The position numbers were made by a program, and so were the translations under genes. From assembly GCA_023401925.1 (NCBI GenBank), contig JAEXDA010000043.1, forward strand, positions 372,001 to 436,000: a stretch of 64,000 nt of DNA. Direction: 5' to 3'. Below the pieces are notes generated by a model, which searched no databases, was not told the origin of the DNA, and worked only from the letters and a program-made list of their open reading frames with translations. The stretch comes from Bacillota bacterium. GTDB taxonomy: Bacteria; Bacillota; UBA4882; UBA8346. Positions 1 through 8,802 of this stretch are shown here, in pieces (positions within the stretch are counted from its first letter, which is position 1; the number at the start of each line of letters is the position of its first letter).

Positions 1-1968
1 GGCAAAGTGGACGATGGTACCTCAACCATGGATCACGACTCCGAAGAAGCAAAAAGAAAAATCAGTATTTCCACAGCAATTGCCCCTTTAGAATATAAAG
101 ATCATAAAGTTAATTTGATGGATACTCCCGGTTTTTTTGATTTTGTAGGAGAAGTCAAAAGCGCGGTCCGAGCTGCTGATTCAGCTTGTATCGTAGTTTG
201 CGCGGTATCCGGAGTCGAAGTGGGCACCGAAAAAGCCTGGAATTATGCGGATGAAGAAAATTTGGCCCGCTTCATCGTAGTCAATAAGATGGACCGTGAA
301 AATGCCGATTTTGACGGAGCCGTAAAAGCTCTCCGGGAGCAATTGGGGAAAAATATTATCCCGCTTCAAATTCCCATCGGAGCTGCTGATAAATTTCAGG
401 GTGTGGTGGATATTTTAAAGAATCAGGCCTTTTTGATAGAGGGCGGAAAAGCCGTTGAAAAGCCGATTCCTTCCGAAATAATCCCGGCAATCGAAGAATA
501 TAAGACCATGTTGATGGAAGCCGTGGCTGAAACGGATGACGACTTGCTGGCCAAATATTTGGACGGCCAAACCTTAACCCAGGAAGAAATACAGATTGGA
601 GCCAGAAAAGGAACCATCAGCGGAAAATTGGTTCCGGTTCTTGCATGTTCCTCATTAAAACAAATCGGTATTCCCAATATCCTTGATGTGGCTGTCGGAT
701 TTTTGCCTTCCCCGGCAGATCGGGGGGAAGTCACAGCGATCAATCCGATGACCAAAGGGGAAGAAAAACGCAAGCCATCGGATAGTGATCCTTTCTCGGC
801 CCTGGTATTTAAAACCATGGCTGATCCGTTTGTCGGGAAATTAACTCTCTTTAAAGTTTTTTCCGGAGTTATCAAATCCGATTCCCAGGTTTTCAATGCC
901 AGCAAAGGAGCTATGGAACGGATCGGTCAGTTGTTTATGATTAAGGGTAAAACCCAGGAACCCGTTACCGAGTTAGGCGCCGGAGATATCGGGGCTGTGG
1001 CGAAGTTGCAGGAGACTTTTACCAACAATACTTTATGCGATAAGGATAAGCCGATTGTTTTCAACCCGATTCAGTTTCCCAAACCCAAGTTGTCGCTAGC
1101 CGTTGAGCCCAAAGCGAAAGGGGACGAAGATAAAATCGGCACCGGTCTGGCTCGTCTTACGGAGGAGGATCCTACTTTTGAAGTTTACAAAGACAAGATC
1201 ACGCATGAAATCATCGCTTCCGGTATTGGCGATCTGCATATTGAAATCATCACCAGCAAGCTCCATAAAAAATTTGGAGTGGATGTCACTTTAAAAACTC
1301 CTAAAATCAGCTACAAGGAAACCATTAAAGGTACGGTCAAGGCCGAGGGGAAACACAAGAAACAAAGTGGCGGCAGAGGCCAGTACGGCCATGTCTGGTT
1401 AGAGATGAGTCCTCTTCCTGCCGGTTCGGGTTTTGAGTTTGTCGATAAAATCTTTGGCGGTTCCGTGCCACGCAACTACATACCGGCGGTGGAAAAAGGA
1501 CTCCATGAGTCTTTGGAAAAAGGGGTCCTCGCAGGGTATCCTGTGATTGATATCCGGGTTACTCTTTATGATGGGTCGTATCATCCGGTGGATTCTTCGG
1601 AAATGGCTTTTAAAATTGCAGCTTCCCTGGGCTTTAAAAAAGGTTTTATGGAAGCCAAACCGATCCTGCTGGAACCGGTCATGCGGATGGAAGTGGTTGT
1701 ACCCGAAGAAGATATGGGAGACATTATCGGCGATCTCAATAAGAAACGGGGCAAAATTTTAGGGATGGAGCGGGACGGTCGCTCCCAGGTGGTTAAGGCT
1801 CTCGCGCCCCAGTCGGAACTGGCTAAATATGCAATCGATTTGCGATCCATGACTCAGGGCCGCGGGGAGTTTTCAATGGAATTTGATCATTATGATGAAG
1901 TTCCGCCTCACCAGGCCGAAGCTATTATCGCTGAAGCCAAGAAACATATGGTGGTGGAAGAAGAATAG
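1..1968 (+). CDS. EF-G-type translational GTPase, 5' end outside window
   Basis: The reading frame is open from base 1, so the N-terminus with the G1/P-loop lies upstream. The visible part has the G3 motif DTPGFFDF, the G4 motif NKMDRENADFD, domain II around residues 260-350, then EF-G domain III, IV (GGRGQYGHVW, and YHPVDSSEMAFKIAAS) and V (EPVMRMEVVVPEEDMGDIIGDLN). It would use GTP to drive ribosome translocation in the cytoplasm. The divergent switch region and the absence of visible rpsL/rpsG/tuf neighbours fit the EF-G paralogue group (EF-G II, fusA2-like) rather than the main fusA, but the missing N-terminus prevents a firm choice. A terminator follows the stop codon, so it ends its transcript here. 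Confidence 0.9.
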   Translation, partial: GKVDDGTSTMDHDSEEAKRKISISTAIAPLEYKDHKVNLMDTPGFFDFVGEVKSAVRAADSACIVVCAVSGVEVGTEKAWNYADEENLARFIVVNKMDRENADFDGAVKALREQLGKNIIPLQIPIGAADKFQGVVDILKNQAFLIEGGKAVEKPIPSEIIPAIEEYKTMLMEAVAETDDDLLAKYLDGQTLTQEEIQIGARKGTISGKLVPVLACSSLKQIGIPNILDVAVGFLPSPADRGEVTAINPMTKGEEKRKPSDSDPFSALVFKTMADPFVGKLTLFKVFSGVIKSDSQVFNASKGAMERIGQLFMIKGKTQEPVTELGAGDIGAVAKLQETFTNNTLCDKDKPIVFNPIQFPKPKLSLAVEPKAKGDEDKIGTGLARLTEEDPTFEVYKDKITHEIIASGIGDLHIEIITSKLHKKFGVDVTLKTPKISYKETIKGTVKAEGKHKKQSGGRGQYGHVWLEMSPLPAGSGFEFVDKIFGGSVPRNYIPAVEKGLHESLEKGVLAGYPVIDIRVTLYDGSYHPVDSSEMAFKIAASLGFKKGFMEAKPILLEPVMRMEVVVPEEDMGDIIGDLNKKRGKILGMERDGRSQVVKALAPQSELAKYAIDLRSMTQGRGEFSMEFDHYDEVPPHQAEAIIAEAKKHMVVEEE

Positions 1969-1993
1969 AGCAAACCGGCAATGAATGAATAAT

Positions 1994-2026
1994 AAAAGGA
2001 GTGGTGGTGAAACCGCTCCTTTTTTA
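1994..2026 (+). terminator. Rho-independent terminator after the EF-G gene
   Basis: A GGAGTGGT arm (1998-2005) pairs with ACCGCTCC (2012-2019, one G-U pair). It is extended by A4/T4 and followed by a T-rich tail, 26 bases after the EF-G stop codon. Confidence 0.8.
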
Positions 2027-2027
2027 T

Positions 2028-2948
2028 TTGTTTTAAAGAGGCATCCGGTTGTTAGGAGGCGTTCTTACAAGTGAACATAGGAATTTTATCCAGCTGTTAT
2101 TTTTTATTCCGAAGGCGTGTCGACAAAGTGCGTTCCGCCCTTGAACTCCAAATGATTTTAAATGTTTCAATGAAGTAATCTTCCATATTGAATCCGCTTC
2201 TTCCCATTTTTTTCGGATTTTTACCCAAACTTCGTCCAATCGAAGCAATTCCCTAACCCGTTTAATCCGGCGCCTTTTTTAAAGGCCACCTTTGAAAAAG
2301 GCGATTAATCTTGATAACCCTGCTCTTTTTTCTAGCTCAGAGGGAGCTTTTTCTAGATCAAAGGGAGCTTTTAGTTGCTTGCCGCTAAAAACCTTGTGGA
2401 ACCACGAAAGTCACGAAAAAATACGAAAATGGAAATCAAAAAGATGGCGCATACATTTGGGCTACCTTTTTTCGTGCCCTTTCGTGGTTGATAATTTTTT
2501 TCTTTCATTCTGAAATCCGGCGCCTTTGAAAAGGCGAGGAGTCCTGGTCAAAAAAAGCCTTCCCCGGCTTTATCCCTGGCTGAGGAAGGTGGAAAATTTT
2601 CGATTCAATTCTTTGAAATCTTTGGTTAACTTACTTTTTCATTGCTTGGATCGCTGGCGGACGCGTCATCCTTTTTGGGCCGCCCCGGGAAACGGGGCAC
2701 CAGGTCGTTATAAATGGTCTCGGCTCTTTTTGAATGAGCAGTGAATGACGGGTTGTGGCGGCATTTTGGGATGATGTGGGGCAGAGGGGCTGTTGTAGGA
2801 AAAAATATATATATTTCGTTTTGTGTTATTCACCCGGCATTCGGAGGTCCCCTGAGAATTTTATAAAAATAAAAAGCAGGGGTATGAGGGTAAATGGTGA
2901 ATTATTATGATAAACATAAACATAAACCTACCTATGGAGTGATTTTTT
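2028..2948. other. Gene-free stretch with degenerate repeats
   Basis: About 900 bp hold no convincing gene. Short open frames on both strands lack ribosome binding sites and recognisable domains. The stretch carries a tandem pair of a unit ending GGGAGCTTTT (about 2328-2372), two copies of AATCCGGCGCCTTT (2264-2277 and 2514-2527), a CGCCTTTGAAAAGGCG hairpin (2521-2536) and a long inverted repeat (listed separately). This looks like a landing zone for short interspersed repeats rather than coding DNA. Confidence 0.5.
2400..2489. repeat. Long imperfect inverted repeat (CCACGAAAG...CTTTCGTGG)
   Basis: The left arm (2400-2421) begins AACCACGAAAG and continues with CACGAAAAAA. The right arm (2467-2489) is its near-exact reverse complement, ending CCCTTTCGTGGTT. 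About 45 bases lie between them. It resembles a MITE-like or palindromic interspersed repeat; no open frame is associated with it. Confidence 0.6.
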
Positions 2949-3116
2949 ATGGATATAAAAATGAATTTGTCAAAGGTGGAAGTCCATGGCAAACAAACTT
3001 GGAGGGCGGTCGCCTATCATCACGGACGGGAGTTTATCGGATACGGCCATACCAGCGATGATGCCATTCATGATTTAATGGAACAAAATGTAGGGAGACT
3101 TATTTTTTCGGAGTGA
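2949..3116 (+). CDS. Small hypothetical protein, 55 aa
   Basis: An ATG preceded by GGAGTGA at 6-7 bases spacing opens a 55-codon frame ending in TGA. The protein is mixed and soluble, with a central GREFIGYGHTSDDAIHDL stretch that superficially resembles the small alpha/beta folds of HicB- or dsRBD-like proteins. I do not recognise a family. A good terminator lies about 95 bases downstream and no other gene is close, so it would be a monocistronic small gene. It is too short for routine ORF calling. Confidence 0.5.
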   Translation: MDIKMNLSKVEVHGKQTWRAVAYHHGREFIGYGHTSDDAIHDLMEQNVGRLIFSE

Positions 3117-3210
3117 AAGAAAGAGAAAGGGAAAAGAACAAAAGCCGGGAGCAGTCTTAAAACAGGTGAAGTAACTTGGAGGATATAAAAGAAATACATT
3201 AAAAGTAGGG

Positions 3211-3243
3211 AAGCCTTACCCCCTAAAGGGAGTAAGGTTTTTA
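3211..3243 (+). terminator. Rho-independent terminator
   Basis: GCCTTACCCCC (3213-3223) pairs with GGGAGTAAGGT (3228-3238) apart from one C-A mismatch and a G-U end pair, with loop TAAA. TTTTTATATTT follows. It probably ends the transcript of the 55-aa gene. A weaker CCCTC/GGAGGG hairpin with a T7 run sits at 3371-3392. Otherwise 3117-3428 holds nothing I can identify. Confidence 0.7.
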
Positions 3244-3428
3244 TATTTATTCCATATTTTCCCTTTGTTTTTATTTTACCTCAGGATCACCGTTTGAACA
3301 CACATTGTTCATTTTGTAATCACAAAGAAGAAGTATACTAAAGATACTTTCTTCCTTATTTTTCTTTGATGCCCTCATTTGGAGGGTTTTTTTACGGAAT
3401 ATACCTTCGACTCACTAGCGGTTGGTTG

Positions 3429-3475
3429 TTGACAAAAAATGCGGGACACCTTATGATAGTATAGTGTATATACAC
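3429..3475 (+). promoter_or_regulatory. marR promoter with palindromic operator
   Basis: TTGACA (3429-3434), a 17-base spacer and TATGAT (3452-3457) form a near-consensus SigA promoter. A perfect 12-bp palindrome GTGTATATACAC (3464-3475) covers the expected start site, 27 bases before the MarR-family start codon. The same core recurs upstream of the next gene and in the efflux operon promoter, so autorepression is likely. Confidence 0.75.
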
Positions 3476-3502
3476 GATGTTTATTCTGGAGGAGAATGAG
3501 TT

Positions 3503-3946
3503 ATGGAAATGAAAGGCAAAATTACCGAAAAACAGCCATCGCTCTGTAATTGTCTTAATTTGCGCCGCGCGTCGCTGGCGATTACCAAAATATATGATCA
3601 ATGGTTGGCGCCAAGCGGTTTAACAATCAACCAGTTTGGATTGTTAAAACATATTAAATTTTTGGGCCCTGTCAGCGTCAGTGATCTTTCGTTGGAAATC
3701 CGGCTGGACCGGACGACTTTGGTTAGAAATCTAAAGCCCCTTGAAAAAGAAGGACTTATTATGGATCTATCCAAAAAAGGGACCCGAAACCGTCAGCTTC
3801 AATTATCCAGGAAGGGAACGGAGCGGTTGAAAGCAGCTGAATTGCTTTGGATGAAAGCGCAGAACTTCATCGAGGAACATCTCGGGGAAGAAAACATAAA
3901 AAAAATGACCGAATTATTATCCATGATCGAAGGGTTACCCCTTTAA
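3503..3946 (+). CDS. MarR-family transcriptional repressor
   Basis: A 147-residue winged-helix protein. An N-terminal dimerisation helix is followed by a helix-turn-helix region (about residues 55-80, VSVSDLSLEIRLDRTTLVRN), a wing (KKGTRNRQLQLSRKG) and C-terminal dimer helices. The start is supported by GGAGGAGA eight bases upstream. MarR proteins are dimeric repressors that release DNA on ligand binding and often control multidrug exporters. Here the palindrome at its own promoter recurs before the next gene and before the ABC efflux operon about 2.8 kb downstream, so it probably represses itself, the QueG-like gene and the exporter. The ligand cannot be read from the sequence. Confidence 0.85.
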   Translation: MEMKGKITEKQPSLCNCLNLRRASLAITKIYDQWLAPSGLTINQFGLLKHIKFLGPVSVSDLSLEIRLDRTTLVRNLKPLEKEGLIMDLSKKGTRNRQLQLSRKGTERLKAAELLWMKAQNFIEEHLGEENIKKMTELLSMIEGLPL

Positions 3947-3960
3947 TTTTTTCTCAAATC

Positions 3961-3972
3961 GTGTATATGCAC
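3961..3972 (+). promoter_or_regulatory. Second MarR-type operator
   Basis: GTGTATATGCAC differs at one base from the perfect palindrome in the marR promoter. It lies between the marR stop and the start of the QueG-like gene, suggesting that this gene is in the same regulon. Confidence 0.5.
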
Positions 3973-4006
3973 TAAAATTGATAAAGCATGAAGGAGTCGT
4001 GAAATA

Positions 4007-5038
4007 ATGAACACCATGGAGCAAAGAATTCAAGAAAGAGCCTATGCTTTGGGCTATGAAAAGTGCGGCATTGTCTCCGTTGATGATTTGGAGGATTATC
4101 AGGAACGGCTCAATGAGCGGATTCAAAAAGTACCTTTATCGGCGAAGTTTTATCAGACTCAAAAGCGTTTTATAAATCTCCGCCAGGATTATCCATGGGC
4201 AAAGTCCGTCATTGTGGCCGCCGTCCCATTTGGTAAATATAAAATACCCGGACAATTAAAAGGACATATCGGGAAAGCCTATTTATGTGATATGCGAACC
4301 GATACGGGTTCGCGGGAATATCAAAACAGCCTGGCAATGGAGGAATTTTTGCAGCAGCTCGGTCTCAAAATCGCTTCCAACCGTAAGTTCGGTCTTGTCG
4401 CCTTGCGTTGGGCCGCCATGAAGGCTGGACTAGGAATCATCCGTAAAAACAATTTTTTCTATACGGAATCCGGTTCCTGGATTCATTTGGAAGCTTGGTT
4501 AACCGATAGGGAAATGAAGCTGGTAGAAGCGAACAATCATCGCCCTTGTCCGAAAGAATGTAACCGTTGTCTAAAAGCCTGCCCCAGCGGTTCGCTGTCA
4601 TCGCCCTATACCATGCTCCCGGGCAGTTGTATTTCATTTTTGACCACATTTGGGGGCCGCAATTTACCCAATGAATCCCTGCGCAAAACCTTCGGCAATT
4701 GGATTTATGGCTGCGACGAGTGTCAGGATGCATGTCCCATGAATAAGGGGAAATGGAATGAAAACGATGAGTTTCCGGGTGTTGAAGAATTGTCCGCCTA
4801 CCTTACGCCGGAGAGTATCATGGAAATGGATGAAGCGTTTTATCGACAAAACATCCAACCTAAGTTTTTTTACTTAACTCCAGAAGAGCTCTGGAAATGG
4901 AAAGTCAATGTTTTGTGCTTCATGGGTAATCGTTATCAAGAAAAATACCAGCCCTTTATTATTGCGGCTTGTGAAAGTGAAAACCAAAAGATTCGTGAAA
5001 TGGCCGAATTGATTCGTAGCGAACGGCTTACGACTTAA
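4007..5038 (+). CDS. QueG-like double [4Fe-4S] protein
   Basis: This 343-residue protein resembles epoxyqueuosine reductase QueG and its relatives. An N-terminal cobalamin-binding-like region with an FGLVALRWAAMKAGLG segment is followed by two ferredoxin-type cluster motifs, CPKECNRCLKACP (about 186-198) and CDECQDACP (about 243-251). The first motif has CPKEC spacing in place of the usual CxxC of QueG, and the protein is shorter at its C-terminus. It may therefore be a paralogue with another reductive substrate rather than the tRNA-modifying enzyme. AAGGAGTCG supports the start. It overlaps the convergent radical-SAM gene by four bases and follows a MarR-type operator. Confidence 0.75.
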   Translation: MNTMEQRIQERAYALGYEKCGIVSVDDLEDYQERLNERIQKVPLSAKFYQTQKRFINLRQDYPWAKSVIVAAVPFGKYKIPGQLKGHIGKAYLCDMRTDTGSREYQNSLAMEEFLQQLGLKIASNRKFGLVALRWAAMKAGLGIIRKNNFFYTESGSWIHLEAWLTDREMKLVEANNHRPCPKECNRCLKACPSGSLSSPYTMLPGSCISFLTTFGGRNLPNESLRKTFGNWIYGCDECQDACPMNKGKWNENDEFPGVEELSAYLTPESIMEMDEAFYRQNIQPKFFYLTPEELWKWKVNVLCFMGNRYQEKYQPFIIAACESENQKIREMAELIRSERLTT

Positions 5039-5946
5039 ACAACCCCCGTCAAGTCAAAACTCGGCACATAATCTTCGGTGGCCGATTCCAGTCCTTGAAC
5101 GAAGCCGTCTTCGAATCCCAGTTCATCCATTTTATCCACCACCAGTTGATATTCCTCCCGTGTCAAACGGCGGTTAATTTCCGGGTGTTTCACCGCGTGA
5201 TAAAATGGAATGTATTGCGCCATTAAACTGATATAAACTCCCTGGGGGAGATATTCTTTGGCCCATTCCAAACAGCGAATCGAATCGGCGACACCACCGG
5301 GGAGAACCAGGTGCCGCACAATCACTCCGGATTGAATGATCCCCTCGTCATCCAGAACAACCGGGCCCACCTGCCGAATCATTTCCAATATCGCCGCGCT
5401 GGCGAAGGCGAAGTAATTGGGCGCTAAAAAATAGAAACGGCTGATTTCCGGCGAGATGCATTTTAAGTCCGGCAAATAGACGTCAACCAGTCCTTCCAAG
5501 GTCTTGAGGGTTTCCGCTTTCTCATAGGCCGAGGTATTATAAACAATCGGAATCTTCAGGCCCATCAGACGGGCTATCCGGATCGCGGAAGCAATTTGCG
5601 GCACAAAATGGGATGGAGTAACCAAATTGATATTATGGGCGCCATTATATTGCAAATAAAGAAATTTCTCGGCCAATTCATCAACGTTGATTTCCCGGCC
5701 GAGGCTTTCTTGACTGAGGGCATAATTTTGACAAAAGCAACATTTTAAATTACAATCAGTGAAAAAGAGGGCTCCGGAACCCCGCTCGCCGGAGATAGGG
5801 GGTTCTTCCCAGTTGTGAAGAGCTATCCGGCCCAGTTTCGGTCTGCTTCCGGCACCGCAAAACCCCTTTTTTCCGGCAGTTCGGTTAACATGACAATTCC
5901 GGGGACAAATATCGCAATCCGACATGATTTGTTCAATTTTATTCAT
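5035..5946 (-). CDS. Radical SAM protein, PflA-like
   Basis: The protein has an N-terminal cysteine set (CDICPRNC ... GFCGAG) and then the radical SAM cluster motif CNLKCCFC. It continues with a TIM-barrel-like sequence (INLVTPSHF, VYNTSAYE, VDVYLPDLK, VRHLVLPGG). These features are typical of the group annotated as putative pyruvate formate-lyase activating protein (COG1313-like), whose substrate is generally unknown. A longer frame begins at a TTG at 6027; I prefer the ATG at 5946, which is preceded by GGTGA and sits just before the conserved start of the family. It converges with the QueG-like gene and stands alone on its strand. Confidence 0.8.
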   Translation of the reverse strand: MNKIEQIMSDCDICPRNCHVNRTAGKKGFCGAGSRPKLGRIALHNWEEPPISGERGSGALFFTDCNLKCCFCQNYALSQESLGREINVDELAEKFLYLQYNGAHNINLVTPSHFVPQIASAIRIARLMGLKIPIVYNTSAYEKAETLKTLEGLVDVYLPDLKCISPEISRFYFLAPNYFAFASAAILEMIRQVGPVVLDDEGIIQSGVIVRHLVLPGGVADSIRCLEWAKEYLPQGVYISLMAQYIPFYHAVKHPEINRRLTREEYQLVVDKMDELGFEDGFVQGLESATEDYVPSFDLTGVV

Positions 5947-6242
5947 ATCAAATTCACCATCGCTTTCATTGATGCTTCGGGAATGATTTATCGTCAAGAT
6001 TCGAGTTTCAAATAGGGTCTTACTCAAAAATATACTAATTATCGCAACTCGTCAAGAAGGGAACATCGCCGGGAACAAATTTCCTTGTCATTCGTTAAAG
6101 GGAAATTGAAAGAAATTTCGTATTTTTATAAAATAAATCACAATACAATGATACCCTTTCATCTGAATTTATTCTATCAGCTTTTAATTTCCCCTGCTTT
6201 TTTACTTGTTTGATAGGGAATTGATTGATAAAAATAACCATT

Positions 6243-6287
6243 TTGACATAACTTTTGTTTATCGTGTATATCGATAGTCGTGTATAC
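6243..6287 (+). promoter_or_regulatory. Efflux operon promoter with MarR-type sites
   Basis: TTGACA (6243-6248) lies 16-17 bases before a TGTATA/GTATAT -10. CGTGTATA occurs twice (6263-6270 and 6279-6286), the core of the GTGTATATACAC operator of marR, overlapping the -10 and probable start. The rest of 5947-6301 is AT-rich and otherwise empty. Confidence 0.6.
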
Positions 6288-6301
6288 GGCGGGGGTAACG
6301 G

Positions 6302-8791
6302 ATGGGCATTATCGTCAAATTTGTGGTCAAAAATATCCGGGAAAAAAAGTTCCGTACTTTTTTAATTCTTTTTTCCGTTTCGCTTTCGGCGGCGCTCGTA
6401 TTCGCCTCTTTCGCGCTTTCCGGAACCATTGAACAAACCGTAATGGAACAAGTGAGAAAATATGTCGGTTCAGCGGAAATCATGATTTGGGCCAACCAAA
6501 AATCACCTTCCCGGTATTTTCACATCGAAAAAACCGCCAAATTCCAGCAGCGCCTGGAATATGCGGTCGGTTCCATGGAAGCGGATGTAACTTATAAGAA
6601 TCAAAAAGAAACCATTCATCTGAATCTAAAAGGGTTTAACTTGGAAGATTTGCCGAAACTCAATCCTTTTATCATGGAAGCCCAAAAGAATTTGTTGCCC
6701 TTTCGCGGCAATAAAATCATTGTCAGCGAAAAGACGGCCCGTAATTGTCATTTCAAAATGGGACAGAGCATTGAAGTACTTGCCGAAGGCGGCCGGCACC
6801 GGTTTCAAATTGTGGGAATCGCCCGCCCGTTCGGTTACTTTCAGGAGGACAGTCAGTCCAATACGGCGGTGGTTCCCCGGCAATCCTTGGCCCGGGCGTT
6901 TAATGTACCCGGCACTGTTTCCGTCGCCTATATCAAATTGAAAGATCCCGGCCAAATTCCGGCGATGATCGAGGATCTGTCAAAAGAATACCGGCGCTAT
7001 ACGGTGCGGGAACCGGTTTCCCAAGCCGAGCTCAAACAAGAAACCGACCAAATTTCCACCCCCTTTCAAATCATGGTGGTCTTAGTCATCTTGATAAGTA
7101 TTTTTATCATTTATTCATCTTTTAAGGTCATTACCCGCGAGAGACTGCCGGTCATCGGAACATTCCGCAGTATCGGGGCTACCCGCCGAACGACTGACAT
7201 GGTATTGTTTGCCGAAAGCTTCCTCTACGGCTTTATCGGTGGAATATTCGGCTGTATCCTCGGGCTCGGGGTGTTGTATATCATGTCGATGATCATCTCT
7301 CCCCGATGGGTTATCGGCACCCATACCTCCATCAACTTTACCGTCGGCCAGCTGATGATTACTTTTATATTTGCAATGTTACTTCCTTTTCTCGGAGCGG
7401 TGATTCCGATTGTCAAAATCTCGAAAATCCCGGTGAAAGATATTGTCCTCAATACCATGGAAAAGCCGTCAAAGAAAAAGCTGTCCAGACTTCTGGCGGG
7501 TATTTTCAGTTTGGCGTATGCCATCGCCGTCCCGTTGCTCGCCCCGAAAGATTGGGCGTTGGTGTTGGATATTACCGGTATGATTGCGGCATTAACCTCC
7601 ATCGTGCTTCTGGTTCCTTCTTTAACGGCCGGATTTTTAAAAATTTTTCAATGGCTGTATCAGTATATCCTGGGGAACGAAGGGGTTTTGGCAGCCAAGA
7701 ATTTGCGGGAAAATAAAAGTATTTTAAATAATATTTCCTTACTGGCGATTGGAATATCAAGCTTATTGATGATCAATACCGTTAGTTTCAGTTCGGTTCA
7801 AGAAATCACCAATGTTTATAAAGATTGCAATTTTCAGGTATGGTTGAGTTATTACCCCCAGGCGGACCGCAGGCTTGAGGGGATCATCCGTGCCATTGAC
7901 GGGGTGAAGGATACTTACGGTATTTATTCCGCCAACATGGTTGAAGTTGCGGGTTCCAAAGAAAAGATTAACTTATTGAACGGGATCAACACCACCCGGT
8001 ACCCGGAATTCCGGCAGGTCACGGTTGACGGGGGGCCGCAGGTATTGCGGCATTTGGGCGAGGAACGCCGCATTTTGTTATCGTATATTTTACGAGAAAA
8101 ATTTCAAGTAAAAAAAGGAGATTTCCTGACGCTCACCTTAACCCGGGGGAAAAAGCCCTATCAAGTTGTAGGTTTTTTTGATTCCATGGAATGGGGCGGC
8201 AGTCATGCGCTCATTGCGGAACGTTATTTTAAAATGGATACCCAAGAACGTTTTTATGCCACGATTTTCATCAAGACCACAAAAGATCCCAATTTTGTGG
8301 CGGCCAAGATTCAAAAAAAGTTTTTCCGGTTTCGGCCCTGGGTCACCACCACAGGGCAACGGATTCAAGAGGACTTGCAGGGCAATCGCAAGATGTTCTC
8401 GCTTCTGCAGGGTTTCGCCATTATGACTCTGGTCATTGGGGCTTTCGGAGTTTTTAACAACTTACTCATCAGTTTCATTGAAAGGAAGCGCTCCTTGGCC
8501 ATGATGCGTTCGGTGGGCATGAGCCGTAAACAAACTTTGAAAATGATTTTGATCGAGTCGTTAACGGGCGGTGTCATCGGCGGCTTCATCGGAATCCTGG
8601 CGGGCACTTTATTGATATACATTATCCCCTTTGTTATGCGGGCCATCAATCAAGTCATCCCTATCCATTATTCGCTGAAACAATATGGGATCGTTTTTAT
8701 TGCCGGAATCCTGATCACAGTCGCGGCATCCATCCATTCCGCTTTGAAGTTTTCAAGGCAAAATATCATCGAAGCCATCAAATATGAATAG
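6302..8791 (+). CDS. ABC transporter permease with two FtsX domains
   Basis: This 829-residue membrane protein begins with a cytoplasmic anchor and transmembrane helix (FRTFLILFSVSLSAALVFAS). A large extracytoplasmic domain follows, then two four-helix FtsX-type modules: helices near residues 258-400 and again near 700-820, the latter with LAMMRSVGMSRKQTLKMIL. This MacB/LolCE-like architecture is used by exporters that work by mechanotransmission on lipids, peptides or drugs. The ATPase and a lipoprotein adaptor follow within 12 bases and by overlap. The start is the ATG preceded by GGGGGTAAC. The MarR-type sites in the promoter make it a likely inducible exporter; the substrate is unknown. 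Confidence 0.85.
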   Translation: MGIIVKFVVKNIREKKFRTFLILFSVSLSAALVFASFALSGTIEQTVMEQVRKYVGSAEIMIWANQKSPSRYFHIEKTAKFQQRLEYAVGSMEADVTYKNQKETIHLNLKGFNLEDLPKLNPFIMEAQKNLLPFRGNKIIVSEKTARNCHFKMGQSIEVLAEGGRHRFQIVGIARPFGYFQEDSQSNTAVVPRQSLARAFNVPGTVSVAYIKLKDPGQIPAMIEDLSKEYRRYTVREPVSQAELKQETDQISTPFQIMVVLVILISIFIIYSSFKVITRERLPVIGTFRSIGATRRTTDMVLFAESFLYGFIGGIFGCILGLGVLYIMSMIISPRWVIGTHTSINFTVGQLMITFIFAMLLPFLGAVIPIVKISKIPVKDIVLNTMEKPSKKKLSRLLAGIFSLAYAIAVPLLAPKDWALVLDITGMIAALTSIVLLVPSLTAGFLKIFQWLYQYILGNEGVLAAKNLRENKSILNNISLLAIGISSLLMINTVSFSSVQEITNVYKDCNFQVWLSYYPQADRRLEGIIRAIDGVKDTYGIYSANMVEVAGSKEKINLLNGINTTRYPEFRQVTVDGGPQVLRHLGEERRILLSYILREKFQVKKGDFLTLTLTRGKKPYQVVGFFDSMEWGGSHALIAERYFKMDTQERFYATIFIKTTKDPNFVAAKIQKKFFRFRPWVTTTGQRIQEDLQGNRKMFSLLQGFAIMTLVIGAFGVFNNLLISFIERKRSLAMMRSVGMSRKQTLKMILIESLTGGVIGGFIGILAGTLLIYIIPFVMRAINQVIPIHYSLKQYGIVFIAGILITVAASIHSALKFSRQNIIEAIKYE

Positions 8792-8802
8792 AGGGAATCA
8801 AA

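Noticed and set aside
2033..2248. 71-codon minus-strand frame after the EF-G gene
   Set aside because: No ribosome site or domain; it starts within the terminator region and appears to be a translation of repeat-like DNA.
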